Virus record (IMG/VR): IMGVR_UViG_3300027969_000001
Location: 62,001 to 126,000 of that record
Length of the DNA: 64,000 nt
Strand: one strand, 5' to 3'
Source of the DNA: a virus
Below, one piece after another: positions 14,018-23,400 of this stretch (position 1 is its first letter; each line of letters begins with the position of its first letter). A program made the position numbers and the translations under genes. Below the pieces are notes generated by a model. That model was given only the letters and a program-made list of their open reading frames with translations. It was not told the origin of the DNA and did not search any database.

Positions 14018-14090
14018 TGGGCTAGACGGGGATTGAACCCGCGACCGCCATTTTATAAGAATGGTGCTCTTACCGCTGAGCTACTAACCC
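14018..14090 (-). tRNA. tRNA-Ile (UAU anticodon)
   Basis: Acceptor GGGTTAG/CTAGCCC with one G-U pair, D arm GCTC/GAGC, anticodon stem CCATT/AATGG with loop CTTATAA, and a normal T arm. UAU reads the AUA codon directly. Confidence 0.9.
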
Positions 14091-14096
14091 TAAAGG

Positions 14097-14435
14097 TTAG
14101 CTGTATATTCGCCAAGTGGTATTCGTTTCGGGGTCACTATTTCCATCCCAGTAGGTTGGTATTTCTCCGAGAATAGTAGCTGCGTTATGTATGTCTAAGT
14201 CCATTTTGGGCAGCTCTGTGTCTAGCTCAGCAAGCCATCCAGCGGCAAAATAATCTTCTGACCGTGCAGACATTACTTCCGGCATCCATGTTTTTATGAT
14301 TTTTGTTAATTGCAAATTTTCTGCATTAGCTTGCGAAAGTTTCTCCTCAAGAAAATGACAATGGTCAACCCAAAACTTGAGAGCTCTACGTTCTTCTATC
14401 CGTTTTTGTGCTGGCGGAAGGTCGGGCATTTCCAT
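14097..14435 (-). CDS. Hypothetical protein, 112 aa
   Basis: A helical N-terminal half with a coiled-coil-like stretch (about 20-50) is followed by an acidic half. No family is recognised. It begins one base after the thioredoxin stop, so the two form an operon running into the tRNA genes. Confidence 0.65.
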   Translation of the reverse strand: MEMPDLPPAQKRIEERRALKFWVDHCHFLEEKLSQANAENLQLTKIIKTWMPEVMSARSEDYFAAGWLAELDTELPKMDLDIHNAATILGEIPTYWDGNSDPETNTTWRIYS

Positions 14436-14436
14436 T

Positions 14437-14778
14437 TTATTTTTGCTCCATATTTGAAATGGCTTTATTCATTCCGTCAACTATCTTGGCCTTCGATAGG
14501 CCGGAAGAAGTTTGTACTTTGTCAACGAAATTACCGTCTTTAAAAACTAGTAGCGCAGGTATCGACCTGATTTCAAATCTTGCTGCTAATTCAGGAAACG
14601 CGTCTACGTCAACCTTCGCAATAGAGAAAGAGTCATTCATTTCTCCTGAGAGCTCGTCAATAATCGGCGCAATCATTTTGCACGGTCCGCACCATTCGGC
14701 CCAGAAGTCAATAAGTACTGGATTTGTTGATGATTTAACAAATTCATCAAAAGTTTCGGAAGTTAGCTGAATAGTCAT
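14437..14778 (-). CDS. trxA: Thioredoxin, 113 aa
   Basis: A full-length thioredoxin fold with WCGPCK (residues 29-34), IDELSGE, VDVDAFPELAARF and the cis-proline SIPALLVFKDG. It is a dithiol reductant. In this phage the likely client is the class II ribonucleotide reductase encoded at 35.3 kb, whose C-terminal cysteine pair needs reduction. It could also serve other virion or host proteins. Confidence 0.92.
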   Translation of the reverse strand: MTIQLTSETFDEFVKSSTNPVLIDFWAEWCGPCKMIAPIIDELSGEMNDSFSIAKVDVDAFPELAARFEIRSIPALLVFKDGNFVDKVQTSSGLSKAKIVDGMNKAISNMEQK

Positions 14779-14808
14779 ATTGCTCCAATTTTTCTAATAG
14801 TGTAGGTG

Positions 14809-15261
14809 CTAATCATACTGAGGGTTAGTTAACAAATCAACTACGTCGGTTTCCATTATCAGAAAACCTTTTGCTGGGTTATCTGAACCACCGAAGTTTC
14901 GTTTCGTTGCATCGCTGTATTTGTTTTTGTTAGACCGTAGATAATTTTTAAGGCGAGAAACGGAAATTACAACGAACGCATTGTCTGGCGAGTATACGTA
15001 AACCCACCACTTTGCAGTAGTCACGTTTATTCCACTTTTGACCCACACTGGGGTGCCCTCGGAATCCTTAATTCCACGTGGATTTTGTTCTGTCTCAACA
15101 ACCATCCGGCCGTTTCTGTATCTATCAGATTTAACCTCAAAAGCTCCACCGGATAGAGCGTCTAAAAAACCTTTTATGGTTTCTTCGCCGGCTTCGCCGA
15201 ACTTTAAGTCTTTTACAAAGTCAAAAGTTCTTCCTGGTATGTCGAACTCTTTAGATGTCAT
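14809..15261 (-). CDS. PD-(D/E)XK-like nuclease-fold protein, 150 aa
   Basis: GEAGEETIKGFLDAL (about 22-36) followed by FEVKSD (41-46, E42-x-K44) looks like the helix plus catalytic strand of a restriction-endonuclease fold. A basic central section follows. It may cut or nick DNA, for example in recombination or host DNA degradation. The assignment is from motif appearance only. Confidence 0.55.
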   Translation of the reverse strand: MTSKEFDIPGRTFDFVKDLKFGEAGEETIKGFLDALSGGAFEVKSDRYRNGRMVVETEQNPRGIKDSEGTPVWVKSGINVTTAKWWVYVYSPDNAFVVISVSRLKNYLRSNKNKYSDATKRNFGGSDNPAKGFLIMETDVVDLLTNPQYD

Positions 15262-15265
15262 TTTT

Positions 15266-15514
15266 CTACTCTACAAAGTCAGAAGGATTTTGCAAAGATA
15301 TTCTAACGAATATTTCTTTTGAGACTTCATTAAAGTCAATAACTTCCAGCCCCATGGACTCGACCAACCTTTCGGCTAGGTCTTCAATAGAGAACTTGAG
15401 TTCGGCACCAGCTATGGTATCTATCTTGTTGAAGTCCGTGAATATGAGAATAGTGTCCACTATCTGGTCGATTATTGCCAGTCTGGCTTCATGGGAAAAT
15501 TTATTCTCTGTCAT
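15266..15514 (-). CDS. Small helical hypothetical protein, 82 aa
   Basis: An acidic helical protein with no recognised family. It is placed directly upstream of the nuclease-fold gene with a 4-base gap, and is divergent from SSB. Confidence 0.65.
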   Translation of the reverse strand: MTENKFSHEARLAIIDQIVDTILIFTDFNKIDTIAGAELKFSIEDLAERLVESMGLEVIDFNEVSKEIFVRISLQNPSDFVE

Positions 15515-15515
15515 G

Positions 15516-15544
15516 TTGACATCCTACACCCATGCCGATAATGT
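15516..15544 (+). promoter_or_regulatory. SSB promoter TTGACA-N17-TAATGT
   Basis: A consensus -35 TTGACA (15516-15521) with 17-bp spacer and -10 TAATGT (15539-15544). It begins within a few bases of the divergent gene's start and precedes the ATG at 15577. Confidence 0.8.
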
Positions 15545-15576
15545 GTACATCAGTCCCTAGTATGGAGGAAAGAAAT

Positions 15577-16071
15577 ATGAATATGGCACCAGTCACTATT
15601 GTTGGAAATCTCACAGATGAACCACAATTGACCTTTACAACGAACGGTCAGGCACGATTGTCCTTTTCCGTAGCAACAAATCATGTCTGGTATGACCAGA
15701 GCAATGAAAAGCAGGAAAAGGCAAGTTACATCAACGTAACTGCATGGCGTTACCTCGCAGAGAACTCTGCTCGTACCCTTGAAAAAGGAATCGGCGTTGT
15801 TATCTACGGTCGCCTTGAGCAGCGCTCATACGACGACAAAGAGGGAAACAAGCGTTCCATCGTTGAAATCGTTGCAGACGAAATCGCCATCGCAACCAAG
15901 TCTCTTGAAACAATTGAGCGCCGCCGTGGAAACGGTGGAGAAGGTTCTGCCGCAGGAGCTCCTGCACAGCGCTCAAATCAGCAGGGTGGGGCACCTCGCC
16001 GCAGCCGTCCAGTTACCGCCAGTGCTGGCGTCTCAGGCTCCTCTAACGAGGGAATGGATGAACCCTTCTAG
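15577..16071 (+). CDS. ssb: Single-stranded DNA-binding protein, 164 aa
   Basis: An OB-fold SSB: VTIVGNLTDEPQLTFTTNGQARLSFSVA at the start, WYD...YINVTAWRYLAENSA, then VVIYGRLEQRSY. A disordered Gly/Ala/Gln linker leads to the acidic tip GMDEPF, the usual partner-binding tail. It coats single-stranded DNA during replication. ATG 15577 follows GGAGGAAAG. It has its own strong promoter and terminator. Confidence 0.95.
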   Translation: MNMAPVTIVGNLTDEPQLTFTTNGQARLSFSVATNHVWYDQSNEKQEKASYINVTAWRYLAENSARTLEKGIGVVIYGRLEQRSYDDKEGNKRSIVEIVADEIAIATKSLETIERRRGNGGEGSAAGAPAQRSNQQGGAPRRSRPVTASAGVSGSSNEGMDEPF

Positions 16072-16093
16072 GTCCTCCTAAGGAAAACTTAAG

Positions 16094-16134
16094 AAGCGCT
16101 CGGGAACCAGAGATGGGGAACGAGCGCTTTTTTT
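16094..16134 (+). terminator. SSB terminator
   Basis: A 9-bp stem (16094-16102 with 16121-16129) followed by TTTTTT, 22 bases after the ssb stop codon. Confidence 0.9.
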
Positions 16135-16160
16135 GTGCGCTAAATTATTTTATAAGAATG

Positions 16161-16189
16161 TTGTCATCTTTAAAAAATGCTACTAATAT
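16161..16189 (+). promoter_or_regulatory. Promoter TTGTCA-N17-TAATAT
   Basis: The -35 is TTGTCA (16161-16166), the spacer 17 bp and the -10 TAATAT (16184-16189). It serves the gene at 16228. Confidence 0.75.
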
Positions 16190-16227
16190 CTAAACAACTA
16201 CAAATAAACCCATTGAAAGGGGAATAT

Positions 16228-16476
16228 ATGTCAGAGTATGAAAAACTCAAGCAAAAGGGAATCATGAGCCGAGGACGCCCTCGCCATACTCCAGAACAAC
16301 AAGAACAGTCTCGTGTTCTTAACTCGTTCAGACAAGAAGCACGCCGTAGGGCTCACCTGGTCCTCAAGGAGCGCCACACTGAAGAGTTCGAAGAGATTTA
16401 TCTTGCGGAATTAAAAGACCTGCAAAAAGCAACTCGTCAAATTCGGGACAGAGTTAAGACTTCTCGGAAGAAGTAG
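16228..16476 (+). CDS. Small basic helical protein, 82 aa
   Basis: AAGGGG precedes the ATG at 16228. SRGRPRHTPEQQ (14-25) is an AT-hook-like basic patch, followed by one long basic helix. This suggests DNA or RNA binding. The 3' end overlaps a converging small gene by 23 bases. Confidence 0.7.
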   Translation: MSEYEKLKQKGIMSRGRPRHTPEQQEQSRVLNSFRQEARRRAHLVLKERHTEEFEEIYLAELKDLQKATRQIRDRVKTSRKK

Positions 16477-16633
16477 ACTCTTCCTCGTCTTCTAACTTTT
16501 TACGCTTCTTTGAATGTTCATAGATAGCAATTAAGTCCATTTTATTCTGAAAACTGTTATCGCGCATTAGTCCATCTAGTGCAGCAGCTTCACCAAGCAC
16601 TTTTATATCTGCGTCGGTATTGAAGGTTGTCAT
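16454..16633 (-). CDS. Small hypothetical protein, 59 aa
   Basis: This frame (MTTFNTDADIKVLGEAAALD...) begins in a TAATG overlap with the upstream gene, which supports translation. It is helical with an acidic, Ser-rich tail. No family is recognised. Confidence 0.6.
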   Translation of the reverse strand: MTTFNTDADIKVLGEAAALDGLMRDNSFQNKMDLIAIYEHSKKRKKLEDEEESTSSEKS

Positions 16634-16809
16634 TATTCTTTGCTTCCTCGATTGGGGCGTTTATAGACACGTTTTTTGGAAGCACCAAATTCAACATCCA
16701 CCCAGTCGTCAAAGTCTTCATAGTCTCCAGGACTGCTTTTTACATAACGCTCATAAAGAGACAGTAATTCGATGTATTCGTCGTCGTCTTCGTCAAAGCT
16801 GCGTCCCAT
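16633..16809 (-). CDS. Small acidic hypothetical protein, 58 aa
   Basis: Begins MGRSFDEDDDEYIELLSLYE after AAGAGAAA, and ends in a basic KKRVYKRPNRGSKE tail. It is strongly bipolar in charge. It is in tight array with genes on both sides (2-base gap before it, TAATG overlap after). Confidence 0.6.
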   Translation of the reverse strand: MGRSFDEDDDEYIELLSLYERYVKSSPGDYEDFDDWVDVEFGASKKRVYKRPNRGSKE

Positions 16810-16811
16810 GA

Positions 16812-17060
16812 TTATTTCTCTTTAGGCTGTTCGTCGGGCTGCATGAAGGCTTGTTCAAATTGAAACATCTCTGCGGGTTCTAAAGAGTAGACCCATGGAT
16901 GCTCGTTAGCTATTTTCCTGATAGCAATATTTCTTTCTGGCTGTTCTTGTGGAACATTGAAATATTTAACTATGTCGACAAACGTTTCCAGTCCTGGTAT
17001 GTCTAGTCTTACGGACTTTAACCAGTCTGCGTTTTCTGTATTGTTATCTATGTTTGTCAT
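16812..17060 (-). CDS. Small hypothetical protein, 82 aa
   Basis: An acidic protein with a central hydrophobic section (IPGLETFVDIVKYF). No recognised family. It is part of the leftward array 17457-16454. Confidence 0.65.
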   Translation of the reverse strand: MTNIDNNTENADWLKSVRLDIPGLETFVDIVKYFNVPQEQPERNIAIRKIANEHPWVYSLEPAEMFQFEQAFMQPDEQPKEK

Positions 17061-17098
17061 AAGGGTATTGTCAAAGTCTATATCTATACGGTGTCAAG

Positions 17099-17290
17099 TT
17101 ATTGGAAAGATTTATTGGGCTCTTCAACCATGTCCCAGGAACTCCTGGACAATAAGTCGTCCACGTTTACATCAATTCTCTTCCCGTTGCCCATGATTAC
17201 ATAACCAAGGCGTATCTTTCCGGAGATGGTTTCTTCTTCTGAATCAACAAACAGCTTGTCGTTGTCCCTTTTTGCTATTAGTTTGTTCAT
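17099..17290 (-). CDS. Small hypothetical protein, 63 aa
   Basis: A beta-rich protein whose ATG overlaps the stop of the upstream gene (ATGA). No family is recognised. Confidence 0.65.
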   Translation of the reverse strand: MNKLIAKRDNDKLFVDSEEETISGKIRLGYVIMGNGKRIDVNVDDLLSRSSWDMVEEPNKSFQ

Positions 17291-17457
17291 TTTTTGCCTC
17301 CATCACGAAGTACTTGTATCAATTCAGATAAGGCCCTTTTTGTTCTGGATGCTTTTTCTCCACTTGCTTCATTCATGGCCATGTTTATGCCGAACGAAGA
17401 GATAGCTCTAGTCTCTTCTTCGTATCCTTTTTCGCCAATTTTCTTACTAGGAAGCAT
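17287..17457 (-). CDS. Small hypothetical protein, 56 aa
   Basis: A short frame (MLPSKKIGEKGYEEETRAIS...) starting one base after the stop of the 4250-residue gene and ending in an ATGA overlap. It is basic and helical. The tight spacing implies co-expression with the giant protein. Confidence 0.55.
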   Translation of the reverse strand: MLPSKKIGEKGYEEETRAISSFGINMAMNEASGEKASRTKRALSELIQVLRDGGKK

Positions 17458-17458
17458 C

Positions 17459-20400
17459 CTATAATCCCATCGTCTTTAGTTCTTCTACGGTTAATCCAAG
17501 GAACTCTGAAAGCATATCGTAGTGCTCTGCTTTGAGCCTTCTTAGTCCTTCGTTTGCTGGAGCCGTAGCGTAAGCTATTGCTTCCGCTATGTATTCCGCC
17601 CTGTTGGTTGCAGCGTAATCGCTTATTTGCTTAGCTAGTGATGAATCGTATTCTGAAAGCATGTTTACCATTGAGGAAAGTTCGTCTTCAATTTCGGAAC
17701 TACTTCTTCCGGCTTTTAGTTCGTCTTTTGCCCACGAGGTGGCGGCTTTTAGTTCTTTATAGATTCCATCTAAATCTTCTGATTCACGTTTGAATGCAGC
17801 TTTATTTGTCTTTTTAGCCATAGCGTGGATTGCGTGTCCAAGTTCGTGACGTATTACGTACTCTCCGGTAAGGTTTGTCCCCGGAATATAGTCCTTAAGG
17901 ACTTTGTCTGGGAATGCTATGAAGCCATAAGACGGTGTGTATACCCCGCCTCCGGCGTACCAGTTAGTTGGCTCTAGGTCGGATTCAAAAATAAACCCTT
18001 GCTTGAGCCCAAAGTCAGTTAGAAGCATTGGTGGTATGTCAAATCTTCCGAGCATGTTTCTCAATGATGGTGAATTGCTTAGTGTCAATTCAACTTTTTT
18101 CTGAAGTTCTTTTTGTTTATCCCAATTAATTTCTAGTTCTTCAATGAGTTTATTAATTTTTCTAATACTCTTGTTTGAATTCTTTGTGTGCGGAGAACTT
18201 CTCAATATTGATGCAAGCTCTTCAGGGGAAGACGGAACGGCTCTGATTGATAATTCATTTGCAGAATAAGCAACATATTCAGCGTCGCTGCGAGGTTTTG
18301 CTCCTGGACGGCCTTTGCGAAGCCTCCTATTTGACCTGCCGCTACTTAATCGCGTGGATTCAGGAGAGGAATCTCCTGCCTGTTCTCCTCCAGCATTGAG
18401 TATGTAATCTTCATCGAATGCGCCAGGGGTACCGCCGTAGTCTATGTCGTATTCAGAAACCGCAGGTATGCCTAGACGTCTTGATAGCGCTTGAAGTTTT
18501 TCTCCTTCGTCTGGGTTTTCTCCGGTGTAATCATCCCTTACTATGATGTAGGCAATATCGTCTAGCGAAATTCCGCCCTCGCCGGGATGTACCTGTGCTT
18601 CGACTGGATAGTCGAAAGTGTCTTTTTCTCCAGCGTTTCTCAACATCATCATGTTTATATCAGGAGAGTTCATTGCTGACGTTGTTCCCATTAAGCTGAG
18701 GGAGTCTGATTCTGTTACGGTTGTTCTGTCTTCATTTCCTGGCTTGAGGACTAATAGGTAGTTGCCGTACTGCTGACCAGAACCAGCCACTTCTTCAGTT
18801 ACTCCACCATATGCAGCCATTCCATAGATTGGTCTGAATTCTGGAGCCATATCTGGTGGATATCCAAACAGTGTTACTTCCGCTTGCTGTCTAGCTTGAG
18901 GATTGTAATGTCCATTGCTTCTGCCTGTTTCAAACTGACTAAGAAGTTTTTTGTTTTTTATAAGACCGCTTATTGCTTCTTTGTCTACAGCAACGACTAC
19001 GCGATTATAATCCATTGGCCCTGGCTGGAAATAATCTCCACCCATGCCAACGAGTTCTTTTGCGTATTTATCGTATTCGCTTACCAAGTCTTCAACGGTA
19101 CCTCTAACACGCATGTCCGCGGACATTATTATTTTTTTACGTTCATTTTCTAGATACTTAGCGCGTGTTATGTGTATCCCGGCACGAAGAACCAAGCCTT
19201 TGGCAATGGTTTCAGCATCCCATTCCATCATTTGAGGGTCTCTAGATAAAACTATTCCTGTTATTTTGTCAATTGCTGGACCGATGCGTTCACTGAATGG
19301 AGACCTCTCTCTAATACGTGCCCATGGCCCCTTTGAAGTTTCTAGTAGGAATGGGTTAATTTCTTCTCCGTCGAATGCTTTTTTAAAACGAGGGTCATCG
19401 AGTACACCATCAATTAGTTCACCAATAACAGCACCTATTTTAGGGTCTATAGTTTCGTCCAGAAGCCAAGATACTGGTCTTCCTTCTTTTCTTGCGATAG
19501 CAATATCTTCGGTTGGTTCCTTCAGTGACCTTGGATAGGCAGCAACAAGGGCTTTGGCGTGTTCGTTACTTACGTGCTCGGTTAGTCCGGACGAAAGCTT
19601 TTTTCCAGCGTTTTTCCCAACCGATTCTCTTTGTCCGTCAAGAACTTCCGGAGTGGCGGAAGCGGCAAAAGCTCTGCCATCCGGGGATAATGCATCAGAG
19701 TGTTGAAGGTTCTGTTCAGGCCATGTATCCCTGTGAAGGCGCATCATTTCTGATGCTATTCCCGTACGTCTGCGGGTTCTGGCTACGCCAGTCCTTAGGA
19801 TTTCGCTGTGGTCATCCTCGTTCCACTTTATGGTCGTCATCAGTCCTATCGAATTCTTGGAGTCTTCCATTCGCTTTAGGGCATCTAAGACGTTTACTTC
19901 TTCAATAGGAACTGGCCCTTTTTTATCAGTCATCGGATTGAAACCAAGTTTTGTCCAGCTTTCGGAAAGTTTTTGTCTAGCGTCATTTACGCTTCCAGTA
20001 TCATAAGCAGTTATGGTTCCACCAGCATCAAGAACTACCCAGTAGCTAGTTTCGTTTCCATCTTTAGATGTGTGTTCAATATGTCTTGCTGAAACTATGC
20101 CGTAGTAGTTTGCATTCATAACGCTCTCTACTACTTTTTTCTTACCGGACGACATGCGCAGTTCTTGATTTAATTCATCAGGCTGCAGTACTTCTGTTCC
20201 GGAAATGGAGCGAGGTTTTACCAGTGTTGATAAGTCCACTTTCTTGTTGCCCTGTTTATAGTTTTTAATAGCTCTAACAATAAGTGCGGGTGTTATCGCA
20301 TACAGTCTATTCCTGCCTTCATCAAGAGTAACGGAAGAGAATCCAACAAAAGGTCTCTGCATGCCGATTATTTGTTTTTCATAACCAGGTCCAAGCTTGT

Positions 20401-23400
20401 TGGTCCAGTGTTTGTGTTGTTCTCCACCAATAATCCACTGCGTTCCACGCATGGCGTACTGCCATCTTTGCATCATTACACTGTCATGTACTTTTAAGTC
20501 TTTGCCTCTGTTCTCGAAATCCCAATCTCTCGAAAGATTTTCTGCTATGTGTTTAGGGATTATTCGATGCGCGTATCTACCAAAATACCCCCCGGCCAAT
20601 TCTTCTCCAGTCATGAGTGCGCTCAAGAACTGATTGTCCGCTTCCTCGAGGGCCTTGATGACAGACTTTACATCGACTTGTTCATTCTCAAGTCCTGCAA
20701 TTCTTTTATGTGCTTCCGATATGAAGTGAGCAACATCCCACCCTCTAGCAGCGAGGTCTATTACTTGGTCTGGACTATTCTGACGAAATTCTTGAGATAG
20801 GTTACTAGACAACAATCCAAGTGAATTTCTGTTGTAGTTCCCAGCGTGTATTGTCCCATCAGTAGAAGCTGATTCAATAAACTTTTTTAATTCTTCAATT
20901 TGTTTTTCTATTTGATTATTTCTAGCTTTTACATCAGCGACGTTGATATTGTTAAGAGCTTTTGTGTCAGCAGAAGCAACATTAAAACCGTCAGAACCAA
21001 CAGTTTTTTTAGGGTTAAGGACTCCGCCATCAAGTTCTGATGAGCCTTGATGTATTAAGAATTTTTCTCCATCTGAAGCGCCATTACCGAATAGTTCCCA
21101 GTATTTATCTCTATCATTTTGTTTGAGTTCTAATATCTCTCGTGTTTCTTTAAGTAGGTCATCGTACTCTTCTGGAGTTATATCTTCTAGGTCAAGTACG
21201 TTTTGTTCAATTCTTATCTTCTTGCTATCATGTTTATATTGCAGCAAGGCTACTTCTTCTTTTAAAAGTCTTGACTTTTCATTAATATCGTCTTCAAATT
21301 TCTTAATCCAGTTTTTAACAAAAGAATCACGTTCGGGTTCCTTGTCGCTTCCCGGATATCTAGTCCACGACTCATGTCTTGCAGTAAACGCATCTTCAGC
21401 TCGAGTCACTATGTCTGCTTTTAGTAAGTTTTTTGCTTGAGCTTCCGATGAATGTATGGTCGGAGCATTCATGTTTTTATCTGAAGCAACCACAACGTCA
21501 AAGTCTCCGCCAAGCCAGTCGCCAGTTTTATTATAATGCTCCAAGGCCTGAGTAAATCTTCTCATATAGGAAGATTGTTCGTCTAGTTTTTCTTTCTCGT
21601 AAGAAGTATTAAATCGGGTATCAGCTTTGTACGGAGTTGGTTTTTCCAATACGTCTGTTTCTCCAGATGAAAGCTTCTTGGCCTCGATTTGTTTAGCCAT
21701 TGAGTCTCTATCAACGTCAACTAATTTTGTAGCAAGTGACTCTCCGTCTGCGCTGTATCGTGTTGCTTCATCAACTCTGAAAACCATCGCCTGCATCGGT
21801 CGGCCTAGTATTACTGTTTCATCTTCTTCTAGACACCCAAAGCCAGTAAATGGAGTAGAAAAAATATCTTTAATTGGCACAAAAGCCTTTATGACGTATC
21901 CACTTTGGTCATTACCTGGTCTTCTACTGAACGACCTGGCTGTAGCTTCATTGATTGACCAAGACGAAAGTGGCCTCATACGTACTTCACGTATATCCAT
22001 ATCGCCTATGGCTATTGGTTCTCCAAACGCATTTTCACCAGCAGTAATTCCTCTGTATACAGCAAGATGTGTTATCCCTCTGTCTTCGAAATACTGCTGC
22101 GTTGCTTCATGAGATGTTTGCAGGAATTCTCCAACAAATTTTCTTTGCATTTCGCTCAGGACTGGAGCACCATCGAAGTCTTCCATAATCTGTCCTGGGC
22201 CAGGGGATGCAACAACTCTGTCCATCCTATATTGATTTCCTCGGTCCCAACCAACAGCACCGTCTACGGAGAACAGTTCTCTGGCTACGTTCTGCATTGA
22301 TAACGCAACGTCGTTGGAGTCGTTTGCTGATATAGCCCATGTATGAACCAATCCTGATATTAACGCCTGCTTCAGAACCCCTTGCCCTTCTGGGGTATTG
22401 GCGTCAAACTCTACAAGACCACGGCTTTTCAACAATTCTTCAGGACTAGGTATTACTTTTTTAATATTTTGTATAGTTAGTTCTTTTAATACTTCTAGGT
22501 CTTTTGCGTCGTCCGGCGTATTTTTGTCAATTTTGGCGACCATCAATTCAGACAAGTCTTTGTAATCAGTACCTTTCTTTATTCCGTAGCCTTTTTGCAG
22601 TATCTGTTCCCAGTCATCCGGACTATTCATAAGAGAATATGAATCTATTGATATTAAGGTTCCGTCTTTTAGCCTGTATATGCCCAGGTAGTCATTTTCG
22701 GGATTGCCTTCTCTTCTTTGACGTGTTTCCCTATTCCCCCACATGTCAAAGTAATACAACTGAGTTTTTATTGCAGTTATATGGTCTCCGGACCAGCGGC
22801 GCATTTCAGTTGGACCTATGGAGCCTATTGAATAATCATCCATGGTTTTTTCATACATGTCCCACATGCTTGATTTATCAAAAAGCTCACCAGCAGTCAG
22901 TGATTCAAGTTTAGGAATAAAAGATTCGTTCCATATTTTGAGAACGCGCTGTTCTACACTGAAATCTATTCCCGAAGCTACCGAGCCTTTTTTGGGATTG
23001 TAAAAAAACTTACTTCCATCGCGCACTCCTTCGAGTGTTCTGTTAAGGATGAGTGATACGTCTCTAAAATTCTCGTCATCAGCAAAACCAACTCCGCTTC
23101 CAGGCATTGAAGTCTGAAACATTTTTACAAAATCTTGAGGAGTAAAATCCATAGATTCTGCTATTTTTTTAGAAATCTCTCTTTTAATTTTTGGAGCAGC
23201 AAGACTAGAATCAATATCGTATGTTCCAGGAATAGAAACCGCATCGTCAATAAACATCTGCAAGACGTCTTTTTCGTCAGCAGGTTTTGTTGGCGAGTAA
23301 GGCTTACGAGTTGTCGGTATTGGAACAAACTTGGCAATCTGTGCTTTTTTCCACTGCGTATCTCTTGATTGAGGAATAGAAGTTTCCGTTATTCTAGAAC

